Source: Acrocarpospora corrugata
GTDB taxonomy: Bacteria; Actinomycetota; Actinomycetes; Streptosporangiales; Streptosporangiaceae
Length of the DNA: 64,000 nucleotides
Assembly: GCF_009687845.1 (NCBI RefSeq)
Contig: NZ_BLAD01000053.1
Location: forward strand, 34,926-98,925
Direction: 5' to 3'
Of this stretch, positions 26,732-35,783 are shown in pieces. Within the stretch, counting starts at the first letter, position 1. Every line of letters starts with the position of its first letter. Both the position numbers and the translations under genes were made by a program. The notes beneath the pieces are model-generated. The model saw only the letters and a list, made by a program, of their open reading frames with translations, had not been told where the DNA came from and ran no database searches.

Positions 26732-29700
26732 ATGGCAAGTCAGGCGGTGCGCCTGCGGGTGCTCGGTCCGCTCGACGCCCGCGTCGGCGGGCTCTCCGTC
26801 CCCCTCGGGGGACCCCGGCAGCGGGCCGTGCTGGCCCTCCTGGTGGCGATGCGCGGCGACGTCGTATCGGTCGACCGCATGATCGAGGACCTGTGGCGCG
26901 GCGAACCGCCCGCCAAGGCGACCGCCTCGCTCCAGTCGTACGTGGCGAACCTGCGCCGCACCCTGGAACCCGACCGGCCGCCGCGCGCCCCCGCCGAGGT
27001 GCTGGTCAGCGCCGCCCCCGGGTACGCCATCCGGCTGGATCCCGACGCGGTGGACGCCTGGCGGTTCGAGCGGCTGGCCGAACAGGCCAGGACGTTGAGC
27101 GGGCACGACCCGGCCGCCGCCAGGAAGGCGCTCGGCGAGGCGCTCGGCCTGTGGCGGGGCGCGGCGTTCGCCGAGGTGGCCGACGAGGAGTGGGCGGTCG
27201 CCGAGTCGGTCCGGCTGGGCGAGATCCGGCTGGGCGCGCAGGAACTGCTGGTCGAGGTGACGCTGCGCGCCGCCCCCGCCACCGAGGCGGTGCCCGGGGC
27301 CGAGCTGCTCACCCGGCGGCACCCCCTCAGGGAGGAGAGCTGGCGGCTGCTCGCGCTGGCGCTGTGGGGCAGCGGGCGGCAGGCCGACGCGCTGGCCGCG
27401 CTGCGCCGGGCCCGGCACATCCTGGCCGAGGAGCTCGGCCTGGACCCCGGTCCCGCGCTGGCCGACCTGGAACGGGCCATCCTCAACCAGGACCTCACCC
27501 TGCTCACCGCCGCCACCCGCTCCTCCGTCCCGCCGCCGGTCCAGGTCCCCGAGGCCAGGCGTCCGGCGACCCAGGGCCGGGCGGCCCCGCGCCCGGCCGA
27601 GACCCGCCCGGCCGAGCCGCTGTTCGTGGGCCGGGACACCGAGCTGACCGTGCTGGACCAGGCCGCCGCGGACGCGGGCGCGGGCGAGTCACGCCTGGTG
27701 CTGATCAGCGGCGAGCCGGGCGCGGGCAAGTCCACCCTGATCAACCGGCTGATCGACGGGCTCGACCCGGCGCGCTGGCGGATCGCCGCCGGACGCTGCC
27801 CCGAGGACGAGGGCGCGCCGCCCGCCTGGGCCTGGATCGAGGCGCTCCGCCCGCTGACCAGGGACGTGCCGCTGGGCGGCTACCAGGCCGAGCTCGCGCC
27901 GCTGCTCGGCGAAGGGCAGCTGCCCGCCGAGGGCGACGCCGCCAGCGGCAGGTTCCGGCTGCACCGCGCGGTCTGCGCCTGGCTGCGCGGCATGACCGGC
28001 GAGAGCGGCGGGACCGGGACCGGGAACGGTCCTGGGCGGGCTATCGCCATCATCCTGGACGACCTGCACCGCGCCGACGCAGAGACGCTGGGCCTGCTCA
28101 CCGCCGTGGCCGAGGAGCTGGCCGGGACCAGGATCCTGCTGGTGGCCGCGTTCCGGCCGTCCGACGTGACCGAGTCGCAGGAGGACGCGTTCGCGCAGCT
28201 GGCCCGGCTCTCCCCCATCCGGCTGCCGCTGTCCGGCCTGTCGGCCGAGGACACCGGGCGGCTGGTCTCGTACATCTGCGCCAAGCCGGTCGATCCGGAC
28301 ACCCTGGCGTCGCTGACGGAACGGACCGGCGGGAACCCGTTCTACGTGCGGGAGAGCGCCCGGCTGCTGGACTCGGAGGGACGGCTCGGCGCGGTCCCCG
28401 ACGGGGTCAGGGACGTGCTCAGGCGGCGGCTCGCCCGGCTGCCCGCGCCCGCCGTCAGCGTGCTCAGGCTGGCCGCCGTGGTAGGCCGGGAGGCCGAGGT
28501 GGAGGTCCTGGTCGGGGCCGCCGACGCCAACGAGGACGGGGTGCTGGCCGCGCTGGAGGCCGGGGTGCTCACCGGCCTGCTGACCGAGCCCTCTCCCGGC
28601 CGGGTCAGGTTCGCGCACGCGCTGGTCCGCGACACGCTGCACCAGGACCTGTCCCAGATGCGGCGGGCCAGGACGCACGCCAGGGTGGCCGACTCGATCG
28701 CCCGGCTGCACCCCGGCGACCTGCCCGCGCTGGCCCACCACTACGCCCGCGCCGCCACCTCGGCCACCGCCGAGCGGGCCATGGACTACTCGATCAGGGC
28801 CGCCGAACTGGCCACCCGCAGGTATGCCCACGACACCGCCGCCGGCCTGCTGGCCCAGGCGCTGGACTGCTTCGACCGGGTCCCCGGCGACGCAGGCGAC
28901 CGGGACGCGCGCCGGGTGGACCTGCTCGGGCGGCTGGTCCGGGCGCAGGTGCTGTCCGGCGACGTGACCGGGGCCCGCGACACCCGGCAGCGGGCCATCG
29001 ACCTGGCCCAGGAGACCGGGCGCGACGATCTGCTGATCATCGCGTTCACCTGCTGGACCGAGGCCACGCCCTGGCAGATCAAGCCGTACGGGGTGGTGGA
29101 CGAGCGCACGCTCGATCTGCTGGCGCGGCTGCTGCGCCGGGACGACCTGGAGCCGCTGACGCGCTGCCGCCTGCTGGAGATGGTGGTGGCCGAACTCGAC
29201 GGCGAGAGCGATCCGCGGGCCGGCGTGGCCGTGGCCGAACTGGCCGCGCTGGCCGAGACCCTGGACGACCCGGCGGCGCACGCCATCAGTCTGGTGGCGC
29301 AGATCAGGCGGTGCCATTTCGAGTCCGGCCCGCACCGGGTGATCGAGCTGGGCGAACGGCTCGCCGAGATCGGCGTCGCCCACGACCTGGTCGCCTACCG
29401 CTGGTACGGCGAGTTCGTGGCCGCGCGGGCGTGCTGCCTGCTGGCGGACATCCCGGCGATGCGGCGGCACCTCGATCGGGCCCACGAGATCGCGAAGTCG
29501 TACCAGATGGTGGAGGCCCGGCAGGTCGGCATGGTCGCGGAAGCCATGCTGGTCCAGGTGTCCGGGCGGTACGAGGAGGCCGAGCGGCTCTACAACGAGG
29601 CTTTCGCCACGCTGTCCCGAGCCGGTTCTATCCACGCCGACCGGGCGCAGGTGTTCTCGGTGTTCACGATCAGGTTCGCCCAGGGGCGGCTCAGCGAGTA

Positions 29701-30166
29701 CATCCCCGTCGCGGACCTGCTGTTCGAGGTGCACGGGCCGATCGCGGCCGACATCGTGGCCCTGTGCCTGCTCGAGGACGGGCAGGTCGAGCGGGCCAGA
29801 CAGGCCAGGGCGCGCGGGCGGGAGCTGCGCCGCGACTTCTACTACACCACCTACGCGGCGATGCGCGGGCTGGCGACGGCGCGGCTCGGGACCCCCGCCG
29901 AGATCACCGAGATCATCGAGGTGCTGCTCCCGATCCGGGACGTCCTGCCGGGGAGCACGTCGATGTCGGTGGCCTCCCGGCCGATCGCGCACACCCTCGG
30001 CGATCTCTATCTCGCCGCCGGGCAACCGGAGGAGGCGGCCGAGAGCTACCGGCACGCCGCCGAGATCGCGCGCAGGTACGGCGCGCGGGTGTGGGCGGCG
30101 GAGGCTGAGGAGGCGGCCCGCGGAGTGGGCTCCAAGCCGGCCCCAAGAGGCGGGCAAGAGGGCTGA
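26732..30166 (+). CDS. AfsR/SARP-type BTAD transcriptional regulator with ATPase and TPR-like domains
   Basis: 1144 aa. An OmpR-like winged helix at 1-95 (RVLGPLDARVGGLSVPLGGPRQRAVLALL) is followed by the bacterial transcriptional activator domain (about 95-240). A STAND/AAA ATPase has Walker A GEPGAGKST near 326 and Walker B AIILDDLHRAD. The long C-terminal part is TPR-like helical repeat. Large regulators of this kind often control secondary metabolism or stress genes. The adjacent MMPL transporter 40 bp downstream is the likely target or partner. GTG 26729 lies 7 nt after TACGCT, so a leaderless start there is equally plausible. Confidence 0.9.
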   Translation: MASQAVRLRVLGPLDARVGGLSVPLGGPRQRAVLALLVAMRGDVVSVDRMIEDLWRGEPPAKATASLQSYVANLRRTLEPDRPPRAPAEVLVSAAPGYAIRLDPDAVDAWRFERLAEQARTLSGHDPAAARKALGEALGLWRGAAFAEVADEEWAVAESVRLGEIRLGAQELLVEVTLRAAPATEAVPGAELLTRRHPLREESWRLLALALWGSGRQADALAALRRARHILAEELGLDPGPALADLERAILNQDLTLLTAATRSSVPPPVQVPEARRPATQGRAAPRPAETRPAEPLFVGRDTELTVLDQAAADAGAGESRLVLISGEPGAGKSTLINRLIDGLDPARWRIAAGRCPEDEGAPPAWAWIEALRPLTRDVPLGGYQAELAPLLGEGQLPAEGDAASGRFRLHRAVCAWLRGMTGESGGTGTGNGPGRAIAIILDDLHRADAETLGLLTAVAEELAGTRILLVAAFRPSDVTESQEDAFAQLARLSPIRLPLSGLSAEDTGRLVSYICAKPVDPDTLASLTERTGGNPFYVRESARLLDSEGRLGAVPDGVRDVLRRRLARLPAPAVSVLRLAAVVGREAEVEVLVGAADANEDGVLAALEAGVLTGLLTEPSPGRVRFAHALVRDTLHQDLSQMRRARTHARVADSIARLHPGDLPALAHHYARAATSATAERAMDYSIRAAELATRRYAHDTAAGLLAQALDCFDRVPGDAGDRDARRVDLLGRLVRAQVLSGDVTGARDTRQRAIDLAQETGRDDLLIIAFTCWTEATPWQIKPYGVVDERTLDLLARLLRRDDLEPLTRCRLLEMVVAELDGESDPRAGVAVAELAALAETLDDPAAHAISLVAQIRRCHFESGPHRVIELGERLAEIGVAHDLVAYRWYGEFVAARACCLLADIPAMRRHLDRAHEIAKSYQMVEARQVGMVAEAMLVQVSGRYEEAERLYNEAFATLSRAGSIHADRAQVFSVFTIRFAQGRLSEYIPVADLLFEVHGPIAADIVALCLLEDGQVERARQARARGRELRRDFYYTTYAAMRGLATARLGTPAEITEIIEVLLPIRDVLPGSTSMSVASRPIAHTLGDLYLAAGQPEEAAESYRHAAEIARRYGARVWAAEAEEAARGVGSKPAPRGGQEG

Positions 30167-30205
30167 CCGACTGTAGGGGTGCAACCTGATGAAAAGGACA
30201 CCCCC

Positions 30206-32299
30206 ATGGCACGTCTTCTCGGCCGCCTCGGCGGCGCGTCCGCGGCCCATCCGTGGCGCACGCTGCTCGCCTGGCTCCTCGCCCTGGTCGCCGCCGTCGG
30301 CGTGGCCGGGGTCGCGGGCGGCGACACGCATGACGACTACTCGATCCCCGGCATTCCCTTCCAGGTCGGCACGGCCTATCTGGCCGATCACTTCCCCGAG
30401 CTGTCCGGCGCGTCCGCCCGGGTCGTGGTGCACGGCGACCAGGCAGTGCCAGAGCCGCTGCTGACCGAGCTGGCGGCCCGGCTGAAGCAGCTGCGCGGCG
30501 TCGCGATGGTCGCCCCGCCGCGCCTGTCGGCGGACGGCGACACCGCGCTGATCGCGGTCGGCTACCGCATCCCGGTGACCGACTTCGCCGGATCCGAGGG
30601 CGTGGACGCGCTGCGCGCCGCAGTCGGCCCGGCCGAGAAGGCGGGCTTCACCGTGGCGCTCGGCGGCGAGGTGCCGGAGAACTTCTCCGCGCCGAGCGGC
30701 TCCGCCGAGGCGGTCGGCGTGATCGCGGCGCTGATCATCTTGGTGGCGGCGCTGGGCTCGCTGGTCGCCGCCGGACTGCCCATCCTGGTGGCCCTGATGG
30801 GGCTGGGCGTGGGCACTTCGCTGATCACGCTGCTGGCGGCGCTGACCGACGTCTCCTCCACCGCGCCCACCATCGCGTCGATGGTCGGGCTCGGCGTGGG
30901 CATCGACTACGCGCTGTTCCTGGTCAGCAGGCACGTCGAGGGGCTGCGCCGCGGCCTGTCGCCGCGCGAGGCGGCGGCCGAGGCCACCGCGACCGCGGGC
31001 TCCTCGGTGCTGGTGGCCGGGCTGACCGTGCTGGTCTCGCTGTTCGGCCTCAACCTGTCCACGCTGCCGGTGTACGCCTCGTTCGCGTACGCCACCTTCG
31101 CCACCGTGGGCGCGGTCATGATCGCCTCGATCACCCTGGTCCCGGCCATGCTGGGGCTGGCCGGCCGCCGGGTGCTCCCCCGCCGCGAACGGGCCGGCGA
31201 CCCGGTCAGTACGGCGGTCCGCACCGGCCCGACCAGGACCGAACGCTGGGCCCGCTGGGTCGGCGCCCGCCCGATCCGGTCCGCGCTGGCCGCCCTGGTG
31301 GTCCTGCTCGCCCTGGCCGCCCCCATGCTCGGCATGCGCACCTGGCCGCAGGACGCGGGCAGCCAGCCGGAGAGCAACACCACCCGGGTCGCCTACGACC
31401 TGGTGGCCGAGGAGTACGGCCCCGGCGCCAACGGCCCCATCGTGATCGCCCTGCCCGCCGCCCTCGTCCCCGCCGTGACCGCGGCACTGCCCGGCCAGGC
31501 CGGCGTGCAGGCCGTCGCCCCGCCGCTGGTCAAGGGCGAGGCGGCCGTCATCACCCTCGAACCCACCACGGGCCCGCAGGACGAGCGCACCACCGATCTG
31601 GTCCGGCGGCTCCGCGCCGAACTGCCAGAAGGCGTCATGGTCACCGGCAACGTCGCCGGGTTCGGCGACATCTCCGACCGCCTGGCCGAACGGCTGTGGA
31701 TCGTGGTCGCGTTCGTGGTCGGCCTGTCCCTGCTGCTGCTCACCGTGCTGTTCCGGGCCCCGGTGGTGGCGCTCAAGGCGGCCGTCATGAACCTGCTCTC
31801 GGTGGCCGCCGCGTACGGCGTGATCACCGTGGTCTTCCAGACCGACGCGGGCGCGCGCCTGGTCGGGCTGCCGCACGGGGGGCCGATCTCCAGCTGGGTG
31901 CCGATCCTGATGTTCACCGTGCTGTTCGGCCTGTCCATGGACTACGAGGTGTTCCTGCTCTCCCGGATCAGGGAGGACTGGCTCGCCACCGGCGACGCCC
32001 GGGGCAGTGTGGTGCGCGGCCTGGCCGCCACCGGCAAGGTGATCACCAGTGCCGCCGCGATCATGGTGGCGGTGTTCGTCGGCTTCGCGCTGGACCCGGA
32101 CGTGACGGTGAAGACCACCGGGGTCGGCATGGCCGCCGCCGTGCTGATCGACGCGACCGTGGTCAGGATGGTGCTGGTGCCGGCCACGATGGCGCTGCTC
32201 GGGCGGGCCAACTGGTGGCTGCCCGGCTGGCTGGACCGGCTGCTCCCGGCGACCGCGCACGCGGCGCCGGCGCCGGAACGGGAGCTGGTCCGGCGCTAG
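30206..32299 (+). CDS. MMPL-family RND transporter
   Basis: 697 aa, about 12 TM helices in two repeats of one helix, a large extracellular loop and five helices. Typical motifs are GLGVGIDYALFLVSRH in the first half and LFGLSMDYEVFLLSRIRE in the second, which carry the Asp-Tyr proton-relay pairs. MMPL proteins export lipids or hydrophobic drugs. The ATG at 30206 has AAAAGGAC upstream. It lies behind the BTAD regulator, probably in the same transcript, and its stop meets the stop of the convergent ATPase gene. Confidence 0.92.
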   Translation: MARLLGRLGGASAAHPWRTLLAWLLALVAAVGVAGVAGGDTHDDYSIPGIPFQVGTAYLADHFPELSGASARVVVHGDQAVPEPLLTELAARLKQLRGVAMVAPPRLSADGDTALIAVGYRIPVTDFAGSEGVDALRAAVGPAEKAGFTVALGGEVPENFSAPSGSAEAVGVIAALIILVAALGSLVAAGLPILVALMGLGVGTSLITLLAALTDVSSTAPTIASMVGLGVGIDYALFLVSRHVEGLRRGLSPREAAAEATATAGSSVLVAGLTVLVSLFGLNLSTLPVYASFAYATFATVGAVMIASITLVPAMLGLAGRRVLPRRERAGDPVSTAVRTGPTRTERWARWVGARPIRSALAALVVLLALAAPMLGMRTWPQDAGSQPESNTTRVAYDLVAEEYGPGANGPIVIALPAALVPAVTAALPGQAGVQAVAPPLVKGEAAVITLEPTTGPQDERTTDLVRRLRAELPEGVMVTGNVAGFGDISDRLAERLWIVVAFVVGLSLLLLTVLFRAPVVALKAAVMNLLSVAAAYGVITVVFQTDAGARLVGLPHGGPISSWVPILMFTVLFGLSMDYEVFLLSRIREDWLATGDARGSVVRGLAATGKVITSAAAIMVAVFVGFALDPDVTVKTTGVGMAAAVLIDATVVRMVLVPATMALLGRANWWLPGWLDRLLPATAHAAPAPERELVRR

Positions 32300-32832
32300 T
32301 CCGGGACGGTGAAGATCGCCCAGACGACCTTGCCGTTGCCCCGCAGGATGGTCCAGCCCCAGGTGAGGCTCAGCTCCTGGACCAGGAGCAGGCCGCGCCC
32401 GGACTCGGCGAAGTCATCCTCGGGGCACATCAGCGGCACCCGCTCGCTGGGGTCGCGGACCGCGCAGGCGACGTGCACGCTCTGGTTGATCAGCCGGAGC
32501 TGCACGGGGGCGACGCTGCCCCCGGCGCTCGCCCCGGTGGATATCCCGGTGGATATCCCAGTGGGCGTTTCATCGGGCAGGGCATGCCGCAGCGCGTTGG
32601 TGACCAGCTCGGATACCACCAGCTGGACATCATCCGCGACCTGCGACAGGCCCCACTCGCGCAGGGTCTGGACGGCGAACCGCCTGGCGACCGAAGCAGA
32701 GCCCGCACCCGCTCGCAGAGCGCAGCTGGCGGGTGCGGGCCAGCTCAAGTCAGGCCCCACAACCGACTCGAACTCCGGAATAAGCCAAGAGGGCACAGTC
32801 GCGGCTCCTCGGCCTGCCAGATGTGCGGTCAT
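32296..32832 (-). CDS. HATPase_c-type ATP-binding regulatory protein (anti-sigma/RsbW-like)
   Basis: 178 aa. It has the GHKL ATPase N box (ADDVQLVVSELVTNALRH) and G box (ESGRGLLLVQELSLTWGW). A Gly/Thr/Ser repeat (GISTGISTGASAGG), coded by two near-identical 12-bp units, interrupts the domain. Such small kinases occur in many copies in actinomycetes beside XRE/DUF397 pairs, as in whiJ-like and abaA-like loci; it may act as an anti-sigma factor or protein kinase. The ATG at 32832 is a choice among several. Divergent from the XRE gene across a gap that contains 12-bp repeats. Confidence 0.83.
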   Translation of the reverse strand: MTAHLAGRGAATVPSWLIPEFESVVGPDLSWPAPASCALRAGAGSASVARRFAVQTLREWGLSQVADDVQLVVSELVTNALRHALPDETPTGISTGISTGASAGGSVAPVQLRLINQSVHVACAVRDPSERVPLMCPEDDFAESGRGLLLVQELSLTWGWTILRGNGKVVWAIFTVPD

Positions 32833-32877
32833 CGCCGTCCCTGAAGGTGAACTTTCGGCCTTCCCTGTAACATCATA

Positions 32878-32901
32878 TGCAATCACGGATGCACGTGCAT
32901 C
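32878..32901. repeat. Two 12-bp repeat units with a TGCACGTGCA palindrome
   Basis: Units TGCAATCACGGA and TGCACGTGCATC follow each other directly. The second holds the 12-bp perfect palindrome ATGCACGTGCAT (32889-32900). The same units recur in the array at 33946-33993. The position, between the divergent ATPase and XRE genes, suits an operator for the XRE protein. Confidence 0.7.
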
Positions 32902-33043
32902 GGTACGTACATCATCAGATTCCCGGTAAATATTCGTAACCGGGGAGTTGTCAGGTCGGTCCGAAGATCGGCTACCGGCGGCGTGCCCGCAATGCGACAA
33001 TGGTTCACTGTTCCGGGAATCGTCCGTCCAACTTGGAGTCGAC

Positions 33044-33943
33044 GTGAACGCGGTGCCTGAAGCCGGTGAGGAACCTCGGGTCCTCCCGTACTCGCGTGGT
33101 GGTCCGACCGTCCTGCGCATCCTGCTGGGCGCGCAGCTGAGGCGGTTGCGGCGGGCGAAGGGGATCTCGCCCGACGACGCGGGGCACATCATCCGCGCCT
33201 CGCACGCGAAGATCAGCCGCCTTGAGCTGGGCCGGGTGAGTTTCAAGGAACGCGACGTCGCGGACCTGCTGACCATGTACGGCCTGACCGACCCCCAGGA
33301 GCGGGCCATCCTGCTCACCCTGGCCAGGGAGGCCAACACCCCCGGCTGGTGGCACAAGTACAGCGATCTGCTGCCCAACTGGTTCGAGGTCTACGTCGGC
33401 CTGGAAGAGGCCGCGGCCGTCATCCGGAGCTACGAGGTCCAGTTCGTGCACGGCCTGCTGCAGACGCCGGACTACGCCCGCGCGGTGATCAGGCTGGGCC
33501 ACGAGGACTCCCCGGACGAGGAGATCGACCGCAGGGTCGCGCTCCGGGTGGCCCGGCAGAAGCGGCTGGAGGGCTCGGAGGCGGTCAAACTCTGGTCAGT
33601 CGTGGACGAGGCCGCGCTGCGCCGCCCGCTCGGCGGCAGAGAGGTGATGCGCGGACAGGTCGAGCACCTGCTGGAGATGACGCGTAACCCGAATGTGACT
33701 CTGCAGATCGTCGGGTTCGACCGGGGCGGCCACGCGGCCGCCGGCGGACCGTTCACGATCCTGCGGTTCGACGAGCGCGAGCTCCCCGACGTGGTCTACC
33801 TGGAGCAGCTCACCAGCGCCCTCTACCTGGAGAAACCCGAAGAGGTCGACCGCTACATGCAGGTCATGAACACCCTCTGCGTGGAGGCCAGGCCGGTCAC
33901 GCAGACCGCCGCCTTCCTGGAGGATGTGCTCAGATCTCTTTAG
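33044..33943 (+). CDS. XRE-family regulator with DUF5753 domain
   Basis: 299 aa. A helix-turn-helix at about 20-80 (LGAQLRRLRRAKGISPDDAGHII, ASHAKISRLELGRVSFKERDVADLL) is followed by the DUF5753 ligand or partner domain (WFEVYVGLEEAAAVIRSYEVQFVHGLLQTPDYARAVI). This is the regulator half of the XRE/DUF397 pairs studied as Scr1/Scp1 and WhiJ in Streptomyces. The GTG at 33044 has TTGGAG upstream; the longer frame from 32948 has Cys-rich residues foreign to the family. Its own promoter and the DUF397 promoter both carry the 12-bp repeats, which suggests autoregulation. Confidence 0.92.
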   Translation: MNAVPEAGEEPRVLPYSRGGPTVLRILLGAQLRRLRRAKGISPDDAGHIIRASHAKISRLELGRVSFKERDVADLLTMYGLTDPQERAILLTLAREANTPGWWHKYSDLLPNWFEVYVGLEEAAAVIRSYEVQFVHGLLQTPDYARAVIRLGHEDSPDEEIDRRVALRVARQKRLEGSEAVKLWSVVDEAALRRPLGGREVMRGQVEHLLEMTRNPNVTLQIVGFDRGGHAAAGGPFTILRFDERELPDVVYLEQLTSALYLEKPEEVDRYMQVMNTLCVEARPVTQTAAFLEDVLRSL

Positions 33944-33945
33944 CG

Positions 33946-33993
33946 TGCAATCGCAAGTGCAATCACAACTGCAAACACGGATGCACGTGCACG
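33946..33993. repeat. Array of four 12-bp repeats before the DUF397 gene
   Basis: Units in exact register: TGCAATCGCAAG, TGCAATCACAAC, TGCAAACACGGA, TGCACGTGCACG. All begin TGCA, and the last holds TGCACGTGCA. The array begins 2 bp after the XRE stop and ends about 42 bp before the DUF397 start. Two of the units recur at 32878-32901. Likely operator array. Confidence 0.75.
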
Positions 33994-34035
33994 GCATAGT
34001 GTTGCTCTCCAGAACGAGGAAACCTGGAGGGCAGG

Positions 34036-34269
34036 ATGGACCACGTCCCCAACGCGAACGACCTGAGCGGCACCACGTGGCGCAAGAGCACCCATAGCAA
34101 TCCCAGCGGCAGTTGCGTGGAGATGGCCCGTCTCTCCACCGACGAGGTCGCCTTCCGCAACTCCCGGTTCGTCACCGGTCCCGCGCTCGTGTTCAGCAGC
34201 GCGGACGTCGCCACCTTCCTGCGGGCGGTCAAGTCGGGCGAGTTCGACGATCTGGTCTCCCGCTGGTGA
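34036..34269 (+). CDS. DUF397 domain-containing protein
   Basis: 77 aa with the family pattern: TWRKSTHSNPSGSCVEMARL, then VAFRNSRF and FSSADVATFLRAVKSGEFDDL. DUF397 proteins pair with XRE/DUF5753 regulators and are thought to modulate or antagonise them, like a toxin-antitoxin or anti-repressor pair. RBS TGGAGGGCAGG before the ATG. It probably has its own promoter in the repeat array and ends at a hairpin 12 bp downstream. Confidence 0.92.
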   Translation: MDHVPNANDLSGTTWRKSTHSNPSGSCVEMARLSTDEVAFRNSRFVTGPALVFSSADVATFLRAVKSGEFDDLVSRW

Positions 34270-34281
34270 ATGGAACGTTCT

Positions 34282-34307
34282 GAGCGCCGTTTCCGGGAAC
34301 GGCGCTC
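34282..34307 (+). terminator. Hairpin terminator after DUF397
   Basis: GAGCGCCGTT pairs with AACGGCGCTC (10 bp) around a 6-nt loop. There is no strong T-tract, as is usual in actinomycetes. It separates the DUF397 unit from the Lrp-ddaH-rocD genes. Confidence 0.65.
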
Positions 34308-34371
34308 GGCGGACGCCCCCGGTGACCCACCTAGTGCCGGAGACGGCAGGGGAGGGCGGTATACAGGGGGC

Positions 34372-34815
34372 GTGAAGTTGGACGAGTTGGATCGGGCCAT
34401 CATCGGGGCCCTGGTCGAGGATGCCCGATCTACCTACGCCGAGATCGGCGGGCAGGTCGGGCTGTCCGCCCCGGCGGTGAAACGACGGGTCGACCGGCTG
34501 GTGCAGACGGGGGCGATCACCGGGTTCACCGCCCAGGTCGAACCGGCCGCCCTCGGCTGGACCACCGAGGCGTATGTGGAACTGTTCTGCCAGGGGAAGA
34601 CCTCGCCGAGCGCCATCGCGATCGCGGTGGCCCGCCTGCCGGAGGTCGTCGCGGCCTGCACGGTCACCGGCGAGGCCGACGCGCTGCTGCACATCAGGGC
34701 CACCGACGTGCGCCACGTCGAGCAGGTCATCGAGCGCATCGCCGCCGAGCCTTTCGTGGTGCGGACCAAGAGCTCGATCGTGCTGACCCGCCTGATCACG
34801 TCAAGGCCCGCGTAA
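34372..34815 (+). CDS. Lrp/AsnC-family regulator
   Basis: 147 aa. The HTH is VKLDELDRAIIGALVEDARSTYAEIGGQVGLSAPAVKRRVDRL; the RAM ligand-binding domain follows (AVARLPEVVAACTVTGEADALLHIRATDVRHVEQVIERI). Lrp-type proteins sense amino acids. Its place beside ddaH-rocD suggests control of arginine/ornithine breakdown. The GTG at 34372 lies exactly 7 nt after TATACA (34360-34365), which points to a leaderless message. The G-rich run touching the start is too close to serve as a Shine-Dalgarno. Confidence 0.9.
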   Translation: MKLDELDRAIIGALVEDARSTYAEIGGQVGLSAPAVKRRVDRLVQTGAITGFTAQVEPAALGWTTEAYVELFCQGKTSPSAIAIAVARLPEVVAACTVTGEADALLHIRATDVRHVEQVIERIAAEPFVVRTKSSIVLTRLITSRPA

Positions 34816-34943
34816 CGGATCGCCGGTCCGGCCCCGGAAAACGCAATCGATCACCGCAGAGGCGCAATGTCGCCGCATTGGCGGGAAGTCGCGCTATTTC
34901 TACCCTGAAGAGAGCAACCCCGCCCTCTTTGTGGAGAAATTTC

Positions 34944-35783
34944 GTGATTCCTGCTCACACGACCGCGGCTGTAGTCAGCCACCGGGTCGCCACGACGCGG
35001 CACTTTCTGATGTGCCGTCCCGAGTTCTTCGGAGTCACGTACAAGATCAACCCGTGGATGGATCCCAGCAAGGGGGCCAGCGCGGCGACAGCCGTACGGC
35101 AATGGGAGGCGCTGAAGAGCGCCTACCAGTCGCTGGGGCACAAGGTCAGCGAGATCGACCCGATCGACGGGCTGCCGGACATGGTGTTCGCGGCCAACGG
35201 CGGGCTGGTCGTGGACGGCCGGATGTACGGGGCGCGGTTCGCGTTCCCTGAGCGGGCCGCCGAGGGCCCGGCCTACCTGGAGTGGTTCGAGCAGCGCGGG
35301 TATCCGGTCAGGGAGGCGGCGTTCATCAACGAGGGCGAGGGCGACTTCCTCACCCTGGACGAGGTGATCCTGGCGGGCACCGGGTTCCGCACCGACATGG
35401 CCGCGCACCTGGAGGCGCAGGAGTTCCTGGGCCGGCCGGTGATCACGCTGCGGCTGGTGGATCCGCGTTTCTACCACCTGGACACCGCGCTGTTCGCGCT
35501 CGGCGACGGCAACGTGTCCTACTACCCGGGCGCTTTCTCCGACGACAGCCTGCGGGTGCTGCGGCGGCTCTTCCCTGACGCGGTGATCGCGGGCGAGGCG
35601 GACGCGCTGGTGCTCGGCCTCAACGCGGTGAGCGACGGCAAAAACATCGTCATCAACGCCGAGGCGACCGGGCTCCGCGACACCCTGACACGGCACGGTT
35701 ATCAGGTCGTTCCCGTCGATCTGACCGAGCTGCGCAAGGCCGGCGGCGGGCCCAAGTGCTGCACTTTGGAGATCCGCCTGTGA
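34944..35783 (+). CDS. ddaH: Dimethylarginine dimethylaminohydrolase-type amidinotransferase
   Basis: 279 aa, pentein fold. Visible are FLMCRPEFFGVTYKINPWMD, the substrate-site FAANGGLVVDGRM, the catalytic His near 177 in DPRFYHLDTALFALGDG, and the catalytic Cys near 270 in GGGPKCCTLEIRL. It should hydrolyse methylarginines, or possibly arginine, to citrulline plus an amine. The coupled rocD fits arginine/ornithine catabolism. GTG at 34944 with TGGAG upstream; the longer frame is unsupported. Its stop overlaps rocD by 4 bp. Confidence 0.9.
   Translation: MIPAHTTAAVVSHRVATTRHFLMCRPEFFGVTYKINPWMDPSKGASAATAVRQWEALKSAYQSLGHKVSEIDPIDGLPDMVFAANGGLVVDGRMYGARFAFPERAAEGPAYLEWFEQRGYPVREAAFINEGEGDFLTLDEVILAGTGFRTDMAAHLEAQEFLGRPVITLRLVDPRFYHLDTALFALGDGNVSYYPGAFSDDSLRVLRRLFPDAVIAGEADALVLGLNAVSDGKNIVINAEATGLRDTLTRHGYQVVPVDLTELRKAGGGPKCCTLEIRL

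Noticed and set aside
27689-32260. A 1523-codon minus-strand open frame opposite the BTAD and MMPL genes
   Set aside because: The composition (Gly/His/Gln/Asp/Pro-rich, no domain) is that of an antisense shadow in high-GC DNA. Both plus-strand genes are clear.
32535-32575. Direct repeat inside the HATPase gene (codes GISTGIST)
   Set aside because: Two in-frame copies of a 12-bp unit, explained as low-complexity coding sequence; no sign of regulation.
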